This document shows positions 1 through 11,600 of a DNA stretch of 64,000 nucleotides, in pieces. Numbering within the stretch: position 1 is the first letter of the stretch; every line of letters starts with the position of its first letter. The notes under the pieces are model-generated. The model was not told the DNA's origin. It saw nothing but the letters and a program-made list of their open reading frames with translations, and did no database searches. Both the position numbers and the translations under genes were made by a program. This DNA is from Hydractinia symbiolongicarpus. Taxonomy: Eukaryota; Cnidaria; Hydrozoa; Anthoathecata; Hydractiniidae. Location: the NCBI RefSeq assembly GCF_029227915.1, contig NC_079882.1:992001-1056000 (forward strand), given 5' to 3'.

Positions 1-574
1 TCAACGAACCAAGGATCGGCCATAACTGTGATTGAGATGACTTTGACAAAGGAAGGCCATCTATGTTTACTGTCAAAAAAAGATTGTTTTCATTCATAAG
101 ACAGTGGTGAAGTTTTAACATCTTTTTCACTTGTTTAACAATACCAACATAAGAATAAATTCCACCACATTTATGAGCAGTTTCGACATGACGTGGTGTT
201 TCAAGTAGAGTTCTACTATCTGCAGGAAGTTCAGTCATGCCATGTTTACGTAATATCAACAAAAGTTGATTTAAACACTCTCTGGAACATCCACTTTTAG
301 CTGCCCATCGTGAAATGTCAGATAAAATTAATGATTCTGGATTGGTCACTGTATCCAGACTGTTATACAGAATTTCATTTTCATTTGATGAGAATGAGGA
401 ATCTAAAGGCTCGTCATCACAACTGATACATCTATCATTTTCATTGTCAGAAGGATTGCTTAACAGGTCATGTTGATCACTATCTTCACCGTTTAAAATC
501 TCGTCAACTTTTTGATTAACCAATCTCCTTTCTTTGCGGAGACGGGAATCATTCATTGCCCAAAGTGACAGTAT
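1..574 (-). CDS. Partial exon of a transposase-like metazoan protein (N-terminal part, runs off the window)
   Basis: Reading the minus strand from ATG at 556-554 gives about 185 codons without a stop, open at the left edge. The first ~70 residues are polar and acidic (many D/E/N/S). Residues ~75-125 form a compact region ending in RTLLETPR (115-122), and residues 163-180 read VNIDGLPL then SKSSQSQLWP. From memory, this order (helical block, RTLL-TP, then an NIDGLPL-x-KSS-x-LWPIL core) belongs to a widespread, poorly characterised invertebrate family with a transposase-like domain. The Asp of NIDG could be the first acidic catalytic residue, but that is inference. Upstream of the ATG the frame stays open to a good 3' splice site (CTAAATTTTCAG, AG rc at 575-576), so this is probably an internal or second exon. 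It may be a DNA transposon gene or a domesticated one. The rest lies outside the window. Confidence 0.6.
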   Translation of the reverse strand, partial: MLSLWAMNDSRLRKERRLVNQKVDEILNGEDSDQHDLLSNPSDNENDRCISCDDEPLDSSFSSNENEILYNSLDTVTNPESLILSDISRWAAKSGCSRECLNQLLLILRKHGMTELPADSRTLLETPRHVETAHKCGGIYSYVGIVKQVKKMLKLHHCLMNENNLFLTVNIDGLPLSKSSQSQLWPILGSL

Positions 575-586
575 CTGAAAATTTAG
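575..586 (-). other. Probable 3' splice acceptor
   Basis: On the minus strand the sequence CTAAATTTTCAG immediately precedes the open frame of the partial exon. It combines a branch-like CTAA, a short T-run and AG. The frame is open between this site and the ATG at 556, so the exon could begin at 574. This is inferred from sequence only; no matching donor was identified with confidence. Confidence 0.4.
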
Positions 587-1368
587 TTGAAGGTTTGTTT
601 CAAATTTAAAAAACAAAATGTATATATATATAAATTTTATTTTACCAAAACATGTTTTCATTAATGACACCAAAATATAATTAGTTTTTAGTTATGTGGT
701 CTCTTTATGTATGTTGATATTATGTAAACATGGCATAACTGAACTTTCTGCAGATTAAAATCACTCTGAAACACCTGGACAGTGTCATGAATGGTAAATA
801 TGAAAAATTGACTTTGTTGATTGACTGGTAAAGGAAGAAAGGCGGAGGGCAGAGCTTCCATTGACAGTTTGTACCGAAGAGCAATAAGACAGGGTTAGGA
901 TTAGAGTTAGATAAAGATAAAATTAGACAGTATTTTCCATTTAGCTTGAAGTTAGCTAGCGTCCTATATAGCTAGGTGCTACCTAATAACTAATTAGCTA
1001 GCTTCAGCAGTGTATAACAAAAACAAAATATATACATTTTCTCAATTTCTTTCAAGGTTAAAAGAAATAGTTTTTGTCTAAAAATAAAAGCATATAGAAT
1101 AAAAATAACGGTTCCTTCATTAAACACCAAAACCAGAAAACAAATTTGATTTCTTTAATATTTTCTTTCCAGTCTTTGTCCTTTTTTTTGACTACTGGCT
1201 GGCTAGCTGGGTTTGCTTGTTTACATATCGCCATCTTTCTGTAAAAGATGGCCGGGACCGACTTTTTGTGTCCAGGGAAACCGAACACGAATTTGACCTT
1301 TAGACTTAGTACTAAAAACCGCTGTACTCTATTCCGAGAATCACAAAACAAAAATACTTACTTTTTAA
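577..1368. other. Non-satellite flank, presumed intron or upstream region of the left gene
   Basis: This stretch shows no similarity to the 372 bp monomer. It contains a short TA-rich run near 618-632, a degenerate inverted copy of part of the left ORF (711-775, listed separately), and a cluster of GCTAGC words near 951-1005 with weak dyad symmetry. A slightly CpG-richer patch near 1225-1345 contains AAGATGGC words when read on the minus strand. A 97-codon minus-strand frame covers 1058-1351, but it is rich in F/L/K and shows no recognisable domain, so I do not call it a gene. The patch could be a promoter or 5' exon of the left gene; nothing decisive is visible. Confidence 0.45.
711..775 (+). 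pseudogene. Inverted, degenerate partial copy of the left transposase-like ORF
   Basis: The plus strand here matches the sense (minus-strand) sequence of 195-260 in the left ORF. Shared words include GTAAACATGGCAT, ACTGAACTT, CTGCAGAT and GAAACACC. In the best ~42 bases I count three mismatches, followed by a short gap. The matching part of the ORF encodes the LRKHGMTELPAD to LLETP region. The copy is in the opposite orientation to the exon and in this fragment is out of coding context. It is probably the remnant of a second related element, or of an inverted duplication. Confidence 0.7.
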
Positions 1369-1395
1369 AATATATATATATATATATATATATAT
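1369..1395. repeat. (TA)n microsatellite at the array edge
   Basis: About 13 TA units lie between unique flanking sequence and the first satellite base. The satellite starts at once after it, in mid-monomer at CGAATATGTGACGC. The tract marks the left boundary of the satellite array. Confidence 0.9.
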
Positions 1396-1396
1396 G

Positions 1397-2854
1397 CGAA
1401 TATGTGACGCAACCGTTGTAAATGAAGCGGATTGATACCGTTAGAAAGTCAATGAGATGTAGTATTTGAAACTGTCGCTATTTCGTCAGCGCGCGATAAC
1501 GGCTAGGATTGGTTCCACAGTAAAAATGACTTATTTATCTAAATTTTAAATAAAGCGCTACCACAGCGGGCAGTGTATTCGCTGAGTTGCGGCAATCATG
1601 TCAAATTAAGAAGAATGTTATTTCTTGGAGTCCAATTGTCTCATTTATCACATTTATCAGGTCACAGTCCAAAGTTAGTTCAATTAAGTCCCACAGTCAA
1701 TCGTTTTATTGTTAAAGGCGATGCAACCTAGTAATATCAGAAAAATATTGCTAAATACATGTTGGTACGAATATGTGACCCCACCGTTGTAACTCAAACG
1801 GACTGACATCGTTAGAAAGTCAATGAAATGTAGTTTTTGAAGCTGTCTCTATTTCTTCAGCGCGTCCTAAGGGCTAGGATTGGTCCCACAGTACAAAATG
1901 ACTTATTTATTTACATTTTTAAATAAAGCGATACCCCAGCGCCAAGCGTAATCGCTGAGTTCCGGCAATCATGTCAAATTAAGAAGAATGTTATTCTTGG
2001 AGTCCAATTGTCTCATTTATATTATTTTTAAGGTCACAGTCCAAAGTTTGTTCAACTAAGTCCCACAGTCAATCGTTTCATTGTTAAAAGCGATGCAACC
2101 TAGTAATATCAGAAAAATATCGCTTAACACATGTTGGTACGAATATATGACGCCACCGTTGTAACTGAAGCGGATTGATACCGTTAGAAAATCAATGAAA
2201 TGTAGTATTTGAAACTGTCGCTATTTCTTCAGCGCGCTATAGCGGCTAGGATTGGTCCTACAGTAAAATTGACTTTTTTATCTAAATTTTTAAATGAAGC
2301 GCTACCACAGCGCCAAGTGTAATCGCTGAGTTCCGGTAATCAATTCAAATTAAGAAAAATGTTATTTCTTGAAGTCCAATTGTCTCCTTTATCACATTTA
2401 TCAGGTCACAGTCCAAAGTTAGTTCAATTAAGTCCCACAGTCAATCGCTTTATTGTTAAAAGCGATGCAATCTAGTAATATCAGAAAATATCGCTAAATA
2501 CATGTTGGTACGAATATGTGACGCTACCGTTGTAACTGAAGCGGAATGATACCGTTGGAAAGTCAATGAAATGTAGTTTTTGAAACTGTCGCTATTTTTT
2601 CAGCGCGTGATAACGGCTAGGATTGGTGCCACAGTAAAAATGACTTATTTATCTATATCTTTAAATGAAGCGCTACCACAGCGTTCAGTGTAATCGCTGA
2701 GTTCCGGCAATCACGTCAAACTTGGAAGAATGTTATTTCTTGAAGTCCAATTGTCTCCTTTATCACATTTATCAGGTCACAGTCCAAAGTTAGTTCAATT
2801 AAGTCCCACAGTCAATCGTGTCATTATTAAAAGCTATGCATCCTAGTAATATGA
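1397..2854 (+). repeat. Satellite segment duplicated at 7208-8665 (first copy)
   Basis: The segment contains rare words (CAATGAGATGTAGTATTTG near 1450, CGCGTCCTAAGGGC near 1861, GCTTAACACATG near 2122). They recur in the same order 5811 bp further on. The match holds up to GCATCCTAGTAATATGAGA, where this copy jumps to ATAGCGG and the other continues normally. Confidence 0.8.
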
Positions 2855-5800
2855 GATAGCGGCTAGGATTGGACCTACAGTAAAATTGACTTTTTTATCT
2901 AAATTTTTAAATGATGCGCTACCACAGCGCCCAGTGTAATCGCTGAGTTGCTGCACTCATGTCAAATTAAGAAAAATGTTATTTCTTGGAGTCCAATTGT
3001 CTCAATTATAACATTTATAAGGTCACAGTCCAAAATCAGTTCAATTAATTCCCACAGTCAATCGTTTCACTGTCAAAAGCGATGCAACCTAGTAATATCA
3101 GAAAAATATCGCTTAACACATGTTGGTACGAATATATGACGCCACCGTTGTAACTGAAGCGGATTGATACCGTTAGAAAATCAATGAAATGTAGTATTTA
3201 AAACTGTCGCTATTTCTTCAGCGCGCTATAGCGGCTAGGATTGGTCCTACAGTAAAATTGACTTTTTTATCTAAATTTTTAAATGAAGCGCTACCACAGC
3301 GCCCAGTGTAATCGCTGAGTTCCGGTAATCACTTCAAATTAAGAAAAATGTTATTTCTTGAAGTCCAATTGTCTCCTTTATCACATTTATCAGGTCACAG
3401 TCCAAAGTTAGTTCAATTAAGTCCCACAGTCAATCGCTTTATTGTTAAAAGCGATGCAATCTAGTAATATCAGAAAATATCGCTAAATACATGTTGGTAC
3501 GAATATGTGACGCTACCGTTGTAACTGAAGCGGAATGATACCGTTGGAAAGTCAATGAAATGTAGTTTTTGAAACTGTCGCTATTTTTTCAGCGCGTGAT
3601 AACGGCTAGGATTGGTGCCACAGTAAAAATGACTTATTTATCTATATCTTTAAATGAAGCGCTACCACAGCGTTCAGTGTAATCGCTGAGTTCCGGCAAT
3701 CACGTCAAACTTGGAAGAATGTTATTTCTTGAAGTCCAATTGTCTCCTTTATCACATTTATCAGGTCACAGTCCAAAGTTAGTTCAATTAAGTCCCACAG
3801 TCAATCGTGTCATTATTAAAAGCTATGCATCCTAGTAATATGAGATAGCGGCTAGGATTGGACCTACAGTAAAATTGACTTTTTTATCTAAATTTTTAAA
3901 TGATGCGCTACCACAGCGCCCAGTGTAATCGCTGAGTTGCTGCACTCATGTCAAATTAAGAAAAATGTTATTTCTTGGAGTCCAATTGTCTCAATTATAA
4001 CATTTATAAGGTCACAGTCCAAAATCAGTTCAATTAATTCCCACAGTCAATCGTTTCACTGTCAAAAGCGATGCAACCTAGTAATATGAGAAAAATATCG
4101 CTAAATACATGTTGGTACGAATATGTGACGCTACCGTTGTAACTCAAACGGACTGACACCGTTAGAAAGTCAATGAAATGTACTTTTTGAAACTGTCGTA
4201 TTTCTTCAGCGCGCGATAGCGGCTAGGATTGGTCCTACAGTAAAATTGACTTTTTTATCTAAATTTTTAAATGAAGCGCTACCACAGCGCCCAGTGTAAT
4301 CGCTGAGTTCCGGTAATCACTTCAAATTAAGAAAAATGTTATTTCTTGAAGTCCAATTGTCTCCTTTATCACATTTATCAGGTCACAGTCCAAAGTTAGT
4401 TCAATTAAGTCCCACAGTCAATCGCTTTATTGTTAAAAGCGATGCAATCTAGTAATATCAGAAAATATCGCTAAATACATGTTGGTACGAATATGTGACG
4501 CTACCGTTGTAACTGAAGCGAAATGATACCGTTGGAAAGTCAATGAAATGTAGTTTTTGAAACTGTCGCTATTTTTTCAGCGCGTGATAACGGCTAGGAT
4601 TGGTGCCACAGTAAAAATGACTTATTTATCTATATCTTTAAATGAAGCGCTACCACAGCGTTCAGTGTAATCGCTGAGTTCCGGCAATCACGTCAAACTT
4701 GGAAGAATGTTATTTCTTGAAGTCCAATTGTCTCCTTTATCACATTTATCAGGTCACAGTCCAAAGTTAGTTCAATTAAGTCCCACAGTCAATCGTGTCA
4801 TTATTAAAAGCTATGCATCCTAGTAATATGAGATAGCGGCTAGGATTGGACCTACAGTAAAATTGACTTTTTTATCTAAATTTTTAAATGATGCGCTACC
4901 ACAGCGCCCAGTGTAATCGCTGAGTTGCTGCACTCATGTCAAATTAAGAAAAATGTTATTTCTTGGAGTCCAATTGTCTCAATTATAACATTTATAAGGT
5001 CACAGTCCAAAATCAGTTCAATTAATTCCCACAGTCAATCGTTTCACTGTCAAAAGCGATGCAACCTAGTAATATGAGAAAAATATCGCTAAATACATGT
5101 TGGTACGAATATGTGACGCTACCGTTGTAACTCAAACGGACTGACACCGTTAGAAAGTCAATGAAATGTACTTTTTGAAACTGTCGTATTTCTTCAGCGC
5201 GCGATAGCGGCTAGGATTGGTCCTACAGTAAAATTGACTTTTTTATCTAAATTTTTAAATGAAGCGCTACCACAGCGCCCAGTGTAATCGCTGAGTTCCG
5301 GTAATCACTTCAAATTAAGAAAAATGTTATTTCTTGAAGTCCAATTGTCTCCTTTATCACATTTATCAGGTCACAGTCCAAAGTTAGTTCAATTAAGTCC
5401 CACAGTCAATCGCTTTATTGTTAAAAGCGATGCAATCTAGTAATATCAGAAAATATCGCTAAATACATGTTGGTACGAATATGTGACGCTACCGTTGTAA
5501 CTGAAGCGGAATGATACCGTTGGAAAGTCAATGAAATGTAGTTTTTGAAACTGTCGCTATTTTTTCAGCGCGTGATAACGGCTAGGATTGGTGCCACAGT
5601 AAAAATGACTTATTTATCTATATCTTTAAATGAAGCGCTACCACAGCGTTCAGTGTAATCGCTGAGTTCCGGCAATCACGTCAAACTTGGAAGAATGTTA
5701 TTTCTTGAAGTCCAATTGTCTCCTTTATCACATTTATCAGGTCACAGTCCAAAGTTAGTTCAATTAAGTCCCACAGTCAATCGTGTCATTATTAAAAGCT

Positions 5801-6250
5801 ATGCATCCTAGTAATATGAGATAGCGGCTAGGATTGGACCTACAGTAAAATTGACTTTTTTATCTAAATTTTTAAATGATGCGCTACCACAGCGCCCAGT
5901 GTAATCGCTGAGTTGCTGCACTCATGTCAAATTAGGAAAAATGTTATTTCTTGGAGTCCAATTGTCTCAATTATAACATTTATAAGGTCACAGTCCAAAA
6001 TCAGTTCAATTAATTCCCACAGTCAATCGTTTCACTGTCAAAAGCGATGCAACCTAGTAATATGAGAAAAATATCGCTAAATACATGTTGGTACGAATAT
6101 GTGACGCTACCATTGTAACTCAAACGGACTGACACCGTTGGAAAGTCAATGAAATGTACTTTTTGAAACTGTCGTATTTCTTCAGCGCGCGATAGCGGCT
6201 AGGATTGGTCCTACAGTAAAATTGACTTTTTTATCTAAATTTTTAAATGA
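2080..6250 (+). repeat. Higher-order repeat, ~988 bp unit, four copies
   Basis: The junction word ATATGAGATAGCGGCTAGG occurs at about 2850, 3840, 4828 and 5816, so the spacing is 988-989 bp. Each unit is three monomers minus about 128 bp. One monomer is internally deleted, so that GTAATATGAGA is followed directly by ATAGCGG, skipping the CATGTTGG-to-GCGCGCG part. Copies 1 and 2 share one version of the segment after ATATGACGCC; copies 3 and 4 share another (GTGACGCTACC...CTCAAACGG). This suggests stepwise growth or conversion. Confidence 0.9.
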
Positions 6251-7207
6251 AGCGCTGCCACAGCGCTCAGTGTAATCGCTGAGTTGCTGCACTCATGTCA
6301 AATTAAGAAAAATGTTATTTCTTGGAGTCCAATTGTCTCAATTATAACATTTATAAGGTCACAGTCCAAAATCAGTTCAATTAAGTCCCACAGTCAATCG
6401 CTTTATTGTTAAAAGCGATGCAATCTAGTAATATCAGAAAATATCGCTAAATACATGTTGGTACGAACATGTGACGCTACCGTTGTAACTGAAGCGGAAT
6501 GATACCGTTGGAAAGTCAATGAAATGTAGTTTTTGAAATTGTCGCTATTTTTTCAGCACGTGATAACGGCTAGGATTGGTGCCACAGTAAAAATGACTTA
6601 TTTATCTATATCTTTAAATGAAGCGCTACCACAGCGTTCAGTGTAATCGCTGAGTTCCGGCAATCACGTCAAACTTGGAAGAATGTTATTTCTTGAAGTC
6701 CAATTGTCTCCTTTATCACATTTATCAGGTCACAGTCCAAAGTTAGTTCAATTAAGTCCCACAGTCAATCGTGTCATTATTAAAAGCTATGCATCCTAGT
6801 AATATGAGAAAATTATCGCAAAATACATGTTGGTACGAATATGTGACCCAACCGTTATAACTCAAACGGACTGACACCTTTAGAAAGTCAATAAAATGTA
6901 CTTTTTGAAACAGTCGCTATTTTTTCAGCCCGCGATAACGGCTAGGATTGGTCCCACAGTAAAAATTGATTTATTTATCTAAATTTTTAAATGAAGCGCT
7001 ACCACAGCACCCAGTGTAATCGATGAGTTGCGGCAGTCATGTCAAATTAAGAAAAATGTTTTTCTTGGAGTCCAATTGTCTCACTTAGAACATTTATAAG
7101 GTCACAGTCCAAAATCAGTTCAATTAAGTCCCACAGTCAATCGTTTCACTGTTAAAAGCGAAGCAACCTAGTAATATGAGAAAAATATTGCTATATACAT
7201 GTTGATA

Positions 7208-8665
7208 CGAATATATGACGCAACCGTTGTAAATGAAGCGGATTGATACCGTTAGAAAGTCAATGAGATGTAGTATTTGAAACTGTCGCTATTTCGTCAG
7301 CGCGCGATAACGGCTAGGATTGGTTCCACAGTAAAAATGACTTATTTATCTAAGTTTTTAAATAAAGCGCTACCACAGCGGGCAGTGTATTCGCTGAGTT
7401 GCGGCAATCATGTCAAATTAAGAAGAATGTTATTTCTTGGAGTCCAATTGTCTCATTTATCACATTTATCAGGTCACAGTCCAAAGTTAGTTCAATTAAG
7501 TCCCACAGTCAATCGTTTTATTGTTAAAGGCGATGCAACCTAGTAATATCAGAAAAATATTGCTAAATACATGTTGGTACGAATATGTGACCCCACCGTT
7601 GTAACTCAAACGGACTGACATCGTTAGAAAGTCAATGAAATTTAGTTTTTGAAGCTGTCTCTATTTCTTCAGCGCGTCCTAAGGGCTAGGATTGGTCCCA
7701 CAGTACAAAATGACTTATTTATTTACATTTTTAAATAAAGCATACCCCAGCGCCCAGCGTAATCGCTGAGTTCCGGCAATCATGTCAAATTAAGAAGAAT
7801 GTTATTCTTGGAGTCCAATTGTCTCATTTATATTATTTTTAAGGTCACAGTCCAAAGTTTGTTCAACTAAGTCCCACAGTCAATCGTTTCATTGTTAAAA
7901 GCGATGCAACCTAGTAATATCAGAAAAATATCGCTTAACACATGTTGGTACGAATATATGACGCCACCGTTGTAACTGAAGCGGATTGATACCGTTAGAA
8001 AATCAATGAAATGTAGTATTTGAAACTGTCGCTATTTCTTCAGCGCGCTATAGCGGCTAGGATTGGTCCTACAGTAAAATTGACTTTTTTATCTAAATTT
8101 TTAAATGAAGCGCTACCACAGCGCCCAGTGTAATCGCTGAGTTCCGGTAATCACTTCAAATTAAGAAAAATGTTATTTCTTGAAGTCCAATTGTCTCCTT
8201 TATCACATTTATCAGGTCACAGTCCAAAGTTAGTTCAATTAGGTCCCACAGTCAATCGCTTTATTGTTAAAAGCGATGCAATCTAGTAATATCAGAAAAT
8301 ATCGCTAAATACATGTTGGTACCAATATGTGACGCTACCGTTGTAACTGAAGCGGAATGATACCGTTGGAAAGTCAATGAAATGTAGTTTTTGAAACTGT
8401 CGCTATTTTTTCAGCGCGTGAAAACGGCTAGGATTGGTGCCACAGTAAAAATGACTTATTTATCTATATCTTTAAATGAAGCGCTACCACAGCGTTCAGT
8501 GTAATCGCTGAGTTCCGGCAATCACGTCAATGTTGGAAGAATGTTATTTCTTGAAGTCCAATTGTCTCCTTTATCACATTTATCAGGTCACAGTCCAAAG
8601 TTAGTTCAATTAAGTCCCACAGTCAATCGTGTCATTATTAAAAGCTATGCATCCTAGTAATATGA
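7208..8665 (+). repeat. Satellite segment duplicated from 1397-2854 (second copy)
   Basis: This is the second copy of the block described at 1397-2854, with only scattered differences (for example GTGAAAACGG here against GTGATAACGG there). The left end of the first copy coincides with the array boundary. The homology may therefore extend further left here, but has no counterpart there. Confidence 0.8.
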
Positions 8666-11600
8666 GAAAATTATCGCAAAATACATGTTGGTATGAATAT
8701 GTGACCCAACCGTTATAAATCAAACGGACTGACACCTTTAGAAAGTCAATAAAATGTACTTTTTGAAACAGTCGCTATTTCCTCAGCCCGCGATAACGGC
8801 TAGGATTGGTCCCACAGTAAAAATTGATTTATTTATCTAAATTTTTAAATGAAGCGCTACCACAGCACCCAGTGTAATCGTTGAGTTGCAGCAATCATGT
8901 CAAATTAAGAAAAATGTTTTTCTTGGAGACCAATTGTCTCACTTAGAACATTTATAAGGTCACAGTCCAAAATCAGTTCAATTAAGTCCCACAGTCATTC
9001 GTTTCACTGTTAAAAGCGAAGCAACCTAGTAATATGAAAAAAATATCGCTATATACATATTGGTACGAATATATGACGCAACCGTTGTAAATGAAGCGGA
9101 TTGATACCGTTAGAAAGTCAATGAAATGTAGTTTTCGAAACTGTCGCTATTTCGTCAGCGCGCGATAACGGCTAGGACTGGTCCTACAGTAAAAATTGAC
9201 ATTTTTACTTAAATTTTCAAATGAAGCGCTACCACAGCGCCCAGTGTAATCGCTGAGTTGCGGCAATCATGTCAAGTTAAGAAGAATGCTATTTCTGGGA
9301 GTCCAATTGTCTCACTTATAACATTTATAACGTCACAGTCCAAAATCAGTTCAATTAAGTCCCACAGTCAATCGTGTCATTGTTAAAAGCTATGCATCCT
9401 AGTAATATGAGAAAATTATCGCAAAATACATGTTGGTACGAATATGTGACACAACCGTTATAACTCAAACGGACTGGCACCTTTAGCAAGTCAATGAAAT
9501 GTACTTTTTGAAACAGTCGCTATTTCTTCAGCCCGCGATAACAGCTAGGATTGATCCCACAGTAAAAATTGATTGATTTATCTAAATTTTTAAATGAAGC
9601 GCTACAACAGCACCCAGTGTAATCGCTGAGTTGCGGCAATCATGTCAAAATAAGAAAAATGTTTTTCATGGAGTCCAATTGTCTCACTTAGAACATTTAT
9701 AAGGTCACAGTCCAAAATCAGTTCAATTAAGTCCTACAGTCAATCGCTTTAATGTTAAAAGCGATGCAATCTAGTAATATCAGAAAATATTGCTAAATAC
9801 ATGTTGGTACGAATATGTGACCCAACTGTTGTAACTCAAACGGACTGACAGCGTTAGAAAGTCAATGAACTGTACTTTGTGAAAGTGTCGCTATTTCTTC
9901 GGCGCACGATAACGGCTAGAATTGGTCCCACAGTAGAAAATGACTTATTAATCTAAGTTTTTAAATGAAGCGCTACCACAGCGCCCAGTGTAATCGCTGA
10001 GTTCTAGTAATCATGTCAAATTAAGAAGAATGTTATTTCTTGAAGTCCAAATATCTCCTTTATCACATTTATCAGGTCACAGTCCAAAGGTAGTTCAATT
10101 ATGTCCCACAGTCAATCGTGTCATTGTTAAAAGCGATGCAACCTAGTAATATGAGAAAAATATCGCTAAATACATATTGGTACGAATATGTGACCCAACC
10201 GTTATAACTCAAACGGACTGACACCGTTAGAAAGTCAATGAAATGTACTTTTTGAAACTGTCGCTATTTCTTCAGCGCGAAATAACGCCTAGGATTGGTC
10301 CCGCAGTAAAAAAGACTTATTTATCTAAATTTTTAAATGAAGCGCTACCACAGCGCCCAGTGTAATCGCTGAGTTCCGGTAATCACGTGAAATTAAGAAA
10401 AATGTTATTTCTTGGAGTCCAATTGTCTCACTTATAACATTTATAAGGTCACAGTCCAAAATGAGTTCAATTAAGTCCCACAGTCAATCGTTTCACTGTT
10501 AAAAGAGATGCAACCTAGTAATATAAGAAAAATATCGCTAAATACATGTTGGTACGAATATGTGACGTAACCGTGGTAACTGAAGCGGATTGATACCGTT
10601 AGAAAGTCAATGAAATGTAGTATTTGAAACTGTCGCTATTTCTTCAGTGCGCGATAACGGCTAGGATTGGTTCCACAGTAAAAATTGACATTTTTACTTA
10701 AATTTTTAAATGAAGCGCTACCACAGCGCCCAGTGTTATCGCTGAGTTGCGGCAATCATGTCAAGTTAAGAAGAATGTTATTTCTTGGAGTCCAATTGTC
10801 TTACTTATAACATTTATAAGGTCACAGTCCAAAATCAGTTCAATTAAGTCCCACAGTCAATCGCTTTATTGTTAAAAGCGATGCAATCTAGTAATATCAG
10901 AAGATATCGCTAAATACATGTTGGTACGAATATGTGACCCAATTGTTGTTACTCAAACGGACTGACAGCGTTAGAAAGTCAATGAAATGTACCTTGTGAA
11001 ACTGTCGCTATTTCTTCAGCGCGTGATAACGGCTAGGATTGGTCCCACAGTAGAAAATGACTTACTAATCTAAATTTCTAAATGAAGCGCTACCACAGCG
11101 CCCAGTGTAATCGCTGAGTTCCGGTAATCTCTTCAAATTAAGAAGAATGTTATTTCTTGAAGTCCAATTGTCTCCTTTATCACATTCATCAGGTCACAGT
11201 CCAAAGTTAGTTCAATTAAGTCCCACAGTCAATCGCTTTATTGTTAAAAGCGATGCAATCTAGTAATATCAGAAAATATCGCTAAATACATGTTGGTACG
11301 AATATGTGACCCAACTGTTGTTACTGAAACGGACTGACAGCGTTAGAAAGTCAATGAAATGTACTTTGTGAAACTGTCGCTATTTCTTCAGCGCGTGATA
11401 ACGGCTAGGATTGGTCCCACAGTAGAAAATGACTTACTAATCTAAATTTTTAAATGAAGCGCTACCACAGCGCCCAGTGTAATCGCTGAGTTCCGGTAAT
11501 CACTTCAAATTAAGAAGAATGTTATTTCTTGAAGTCCAATTGTCTCCTTTATCACATTTATCAGGTCACAGTCCAAAGTTAGTTCAATTAAGTCCCACAG

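Noticed and set aside
886-912. Telomere-like words (GGGTTAGGATTAGAGTTAG)
   Set aside because: Only a few imperfect TTAGG-like units. Too short and degenerate to call an interstitial telomere.
951-1010. GCTAGC-rich cluster resembling a MITE terminus or palindrome
   Set aside because: The dyad is imperfect, and no target-site duplication or second terminus could be found.
1058-1351. 97-codon minus-strand ORF in the left flank
   Set aside because: Low-complexity F/L/K composition without a recognisable domain; length is compatible with chance. It could at most overlap a 5' exon.
7277-7543. 88-codon plus-strand ORF (MKLSLFRQRAITARIG...), with relatives at 2948, 25037, 29659, 30714, 36755 and 45160
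   Set aside because: These are one reading frame of the satellite monomer. Most monomers break it by indels or stops, and there is no family resemblance. Read-through, not genes.
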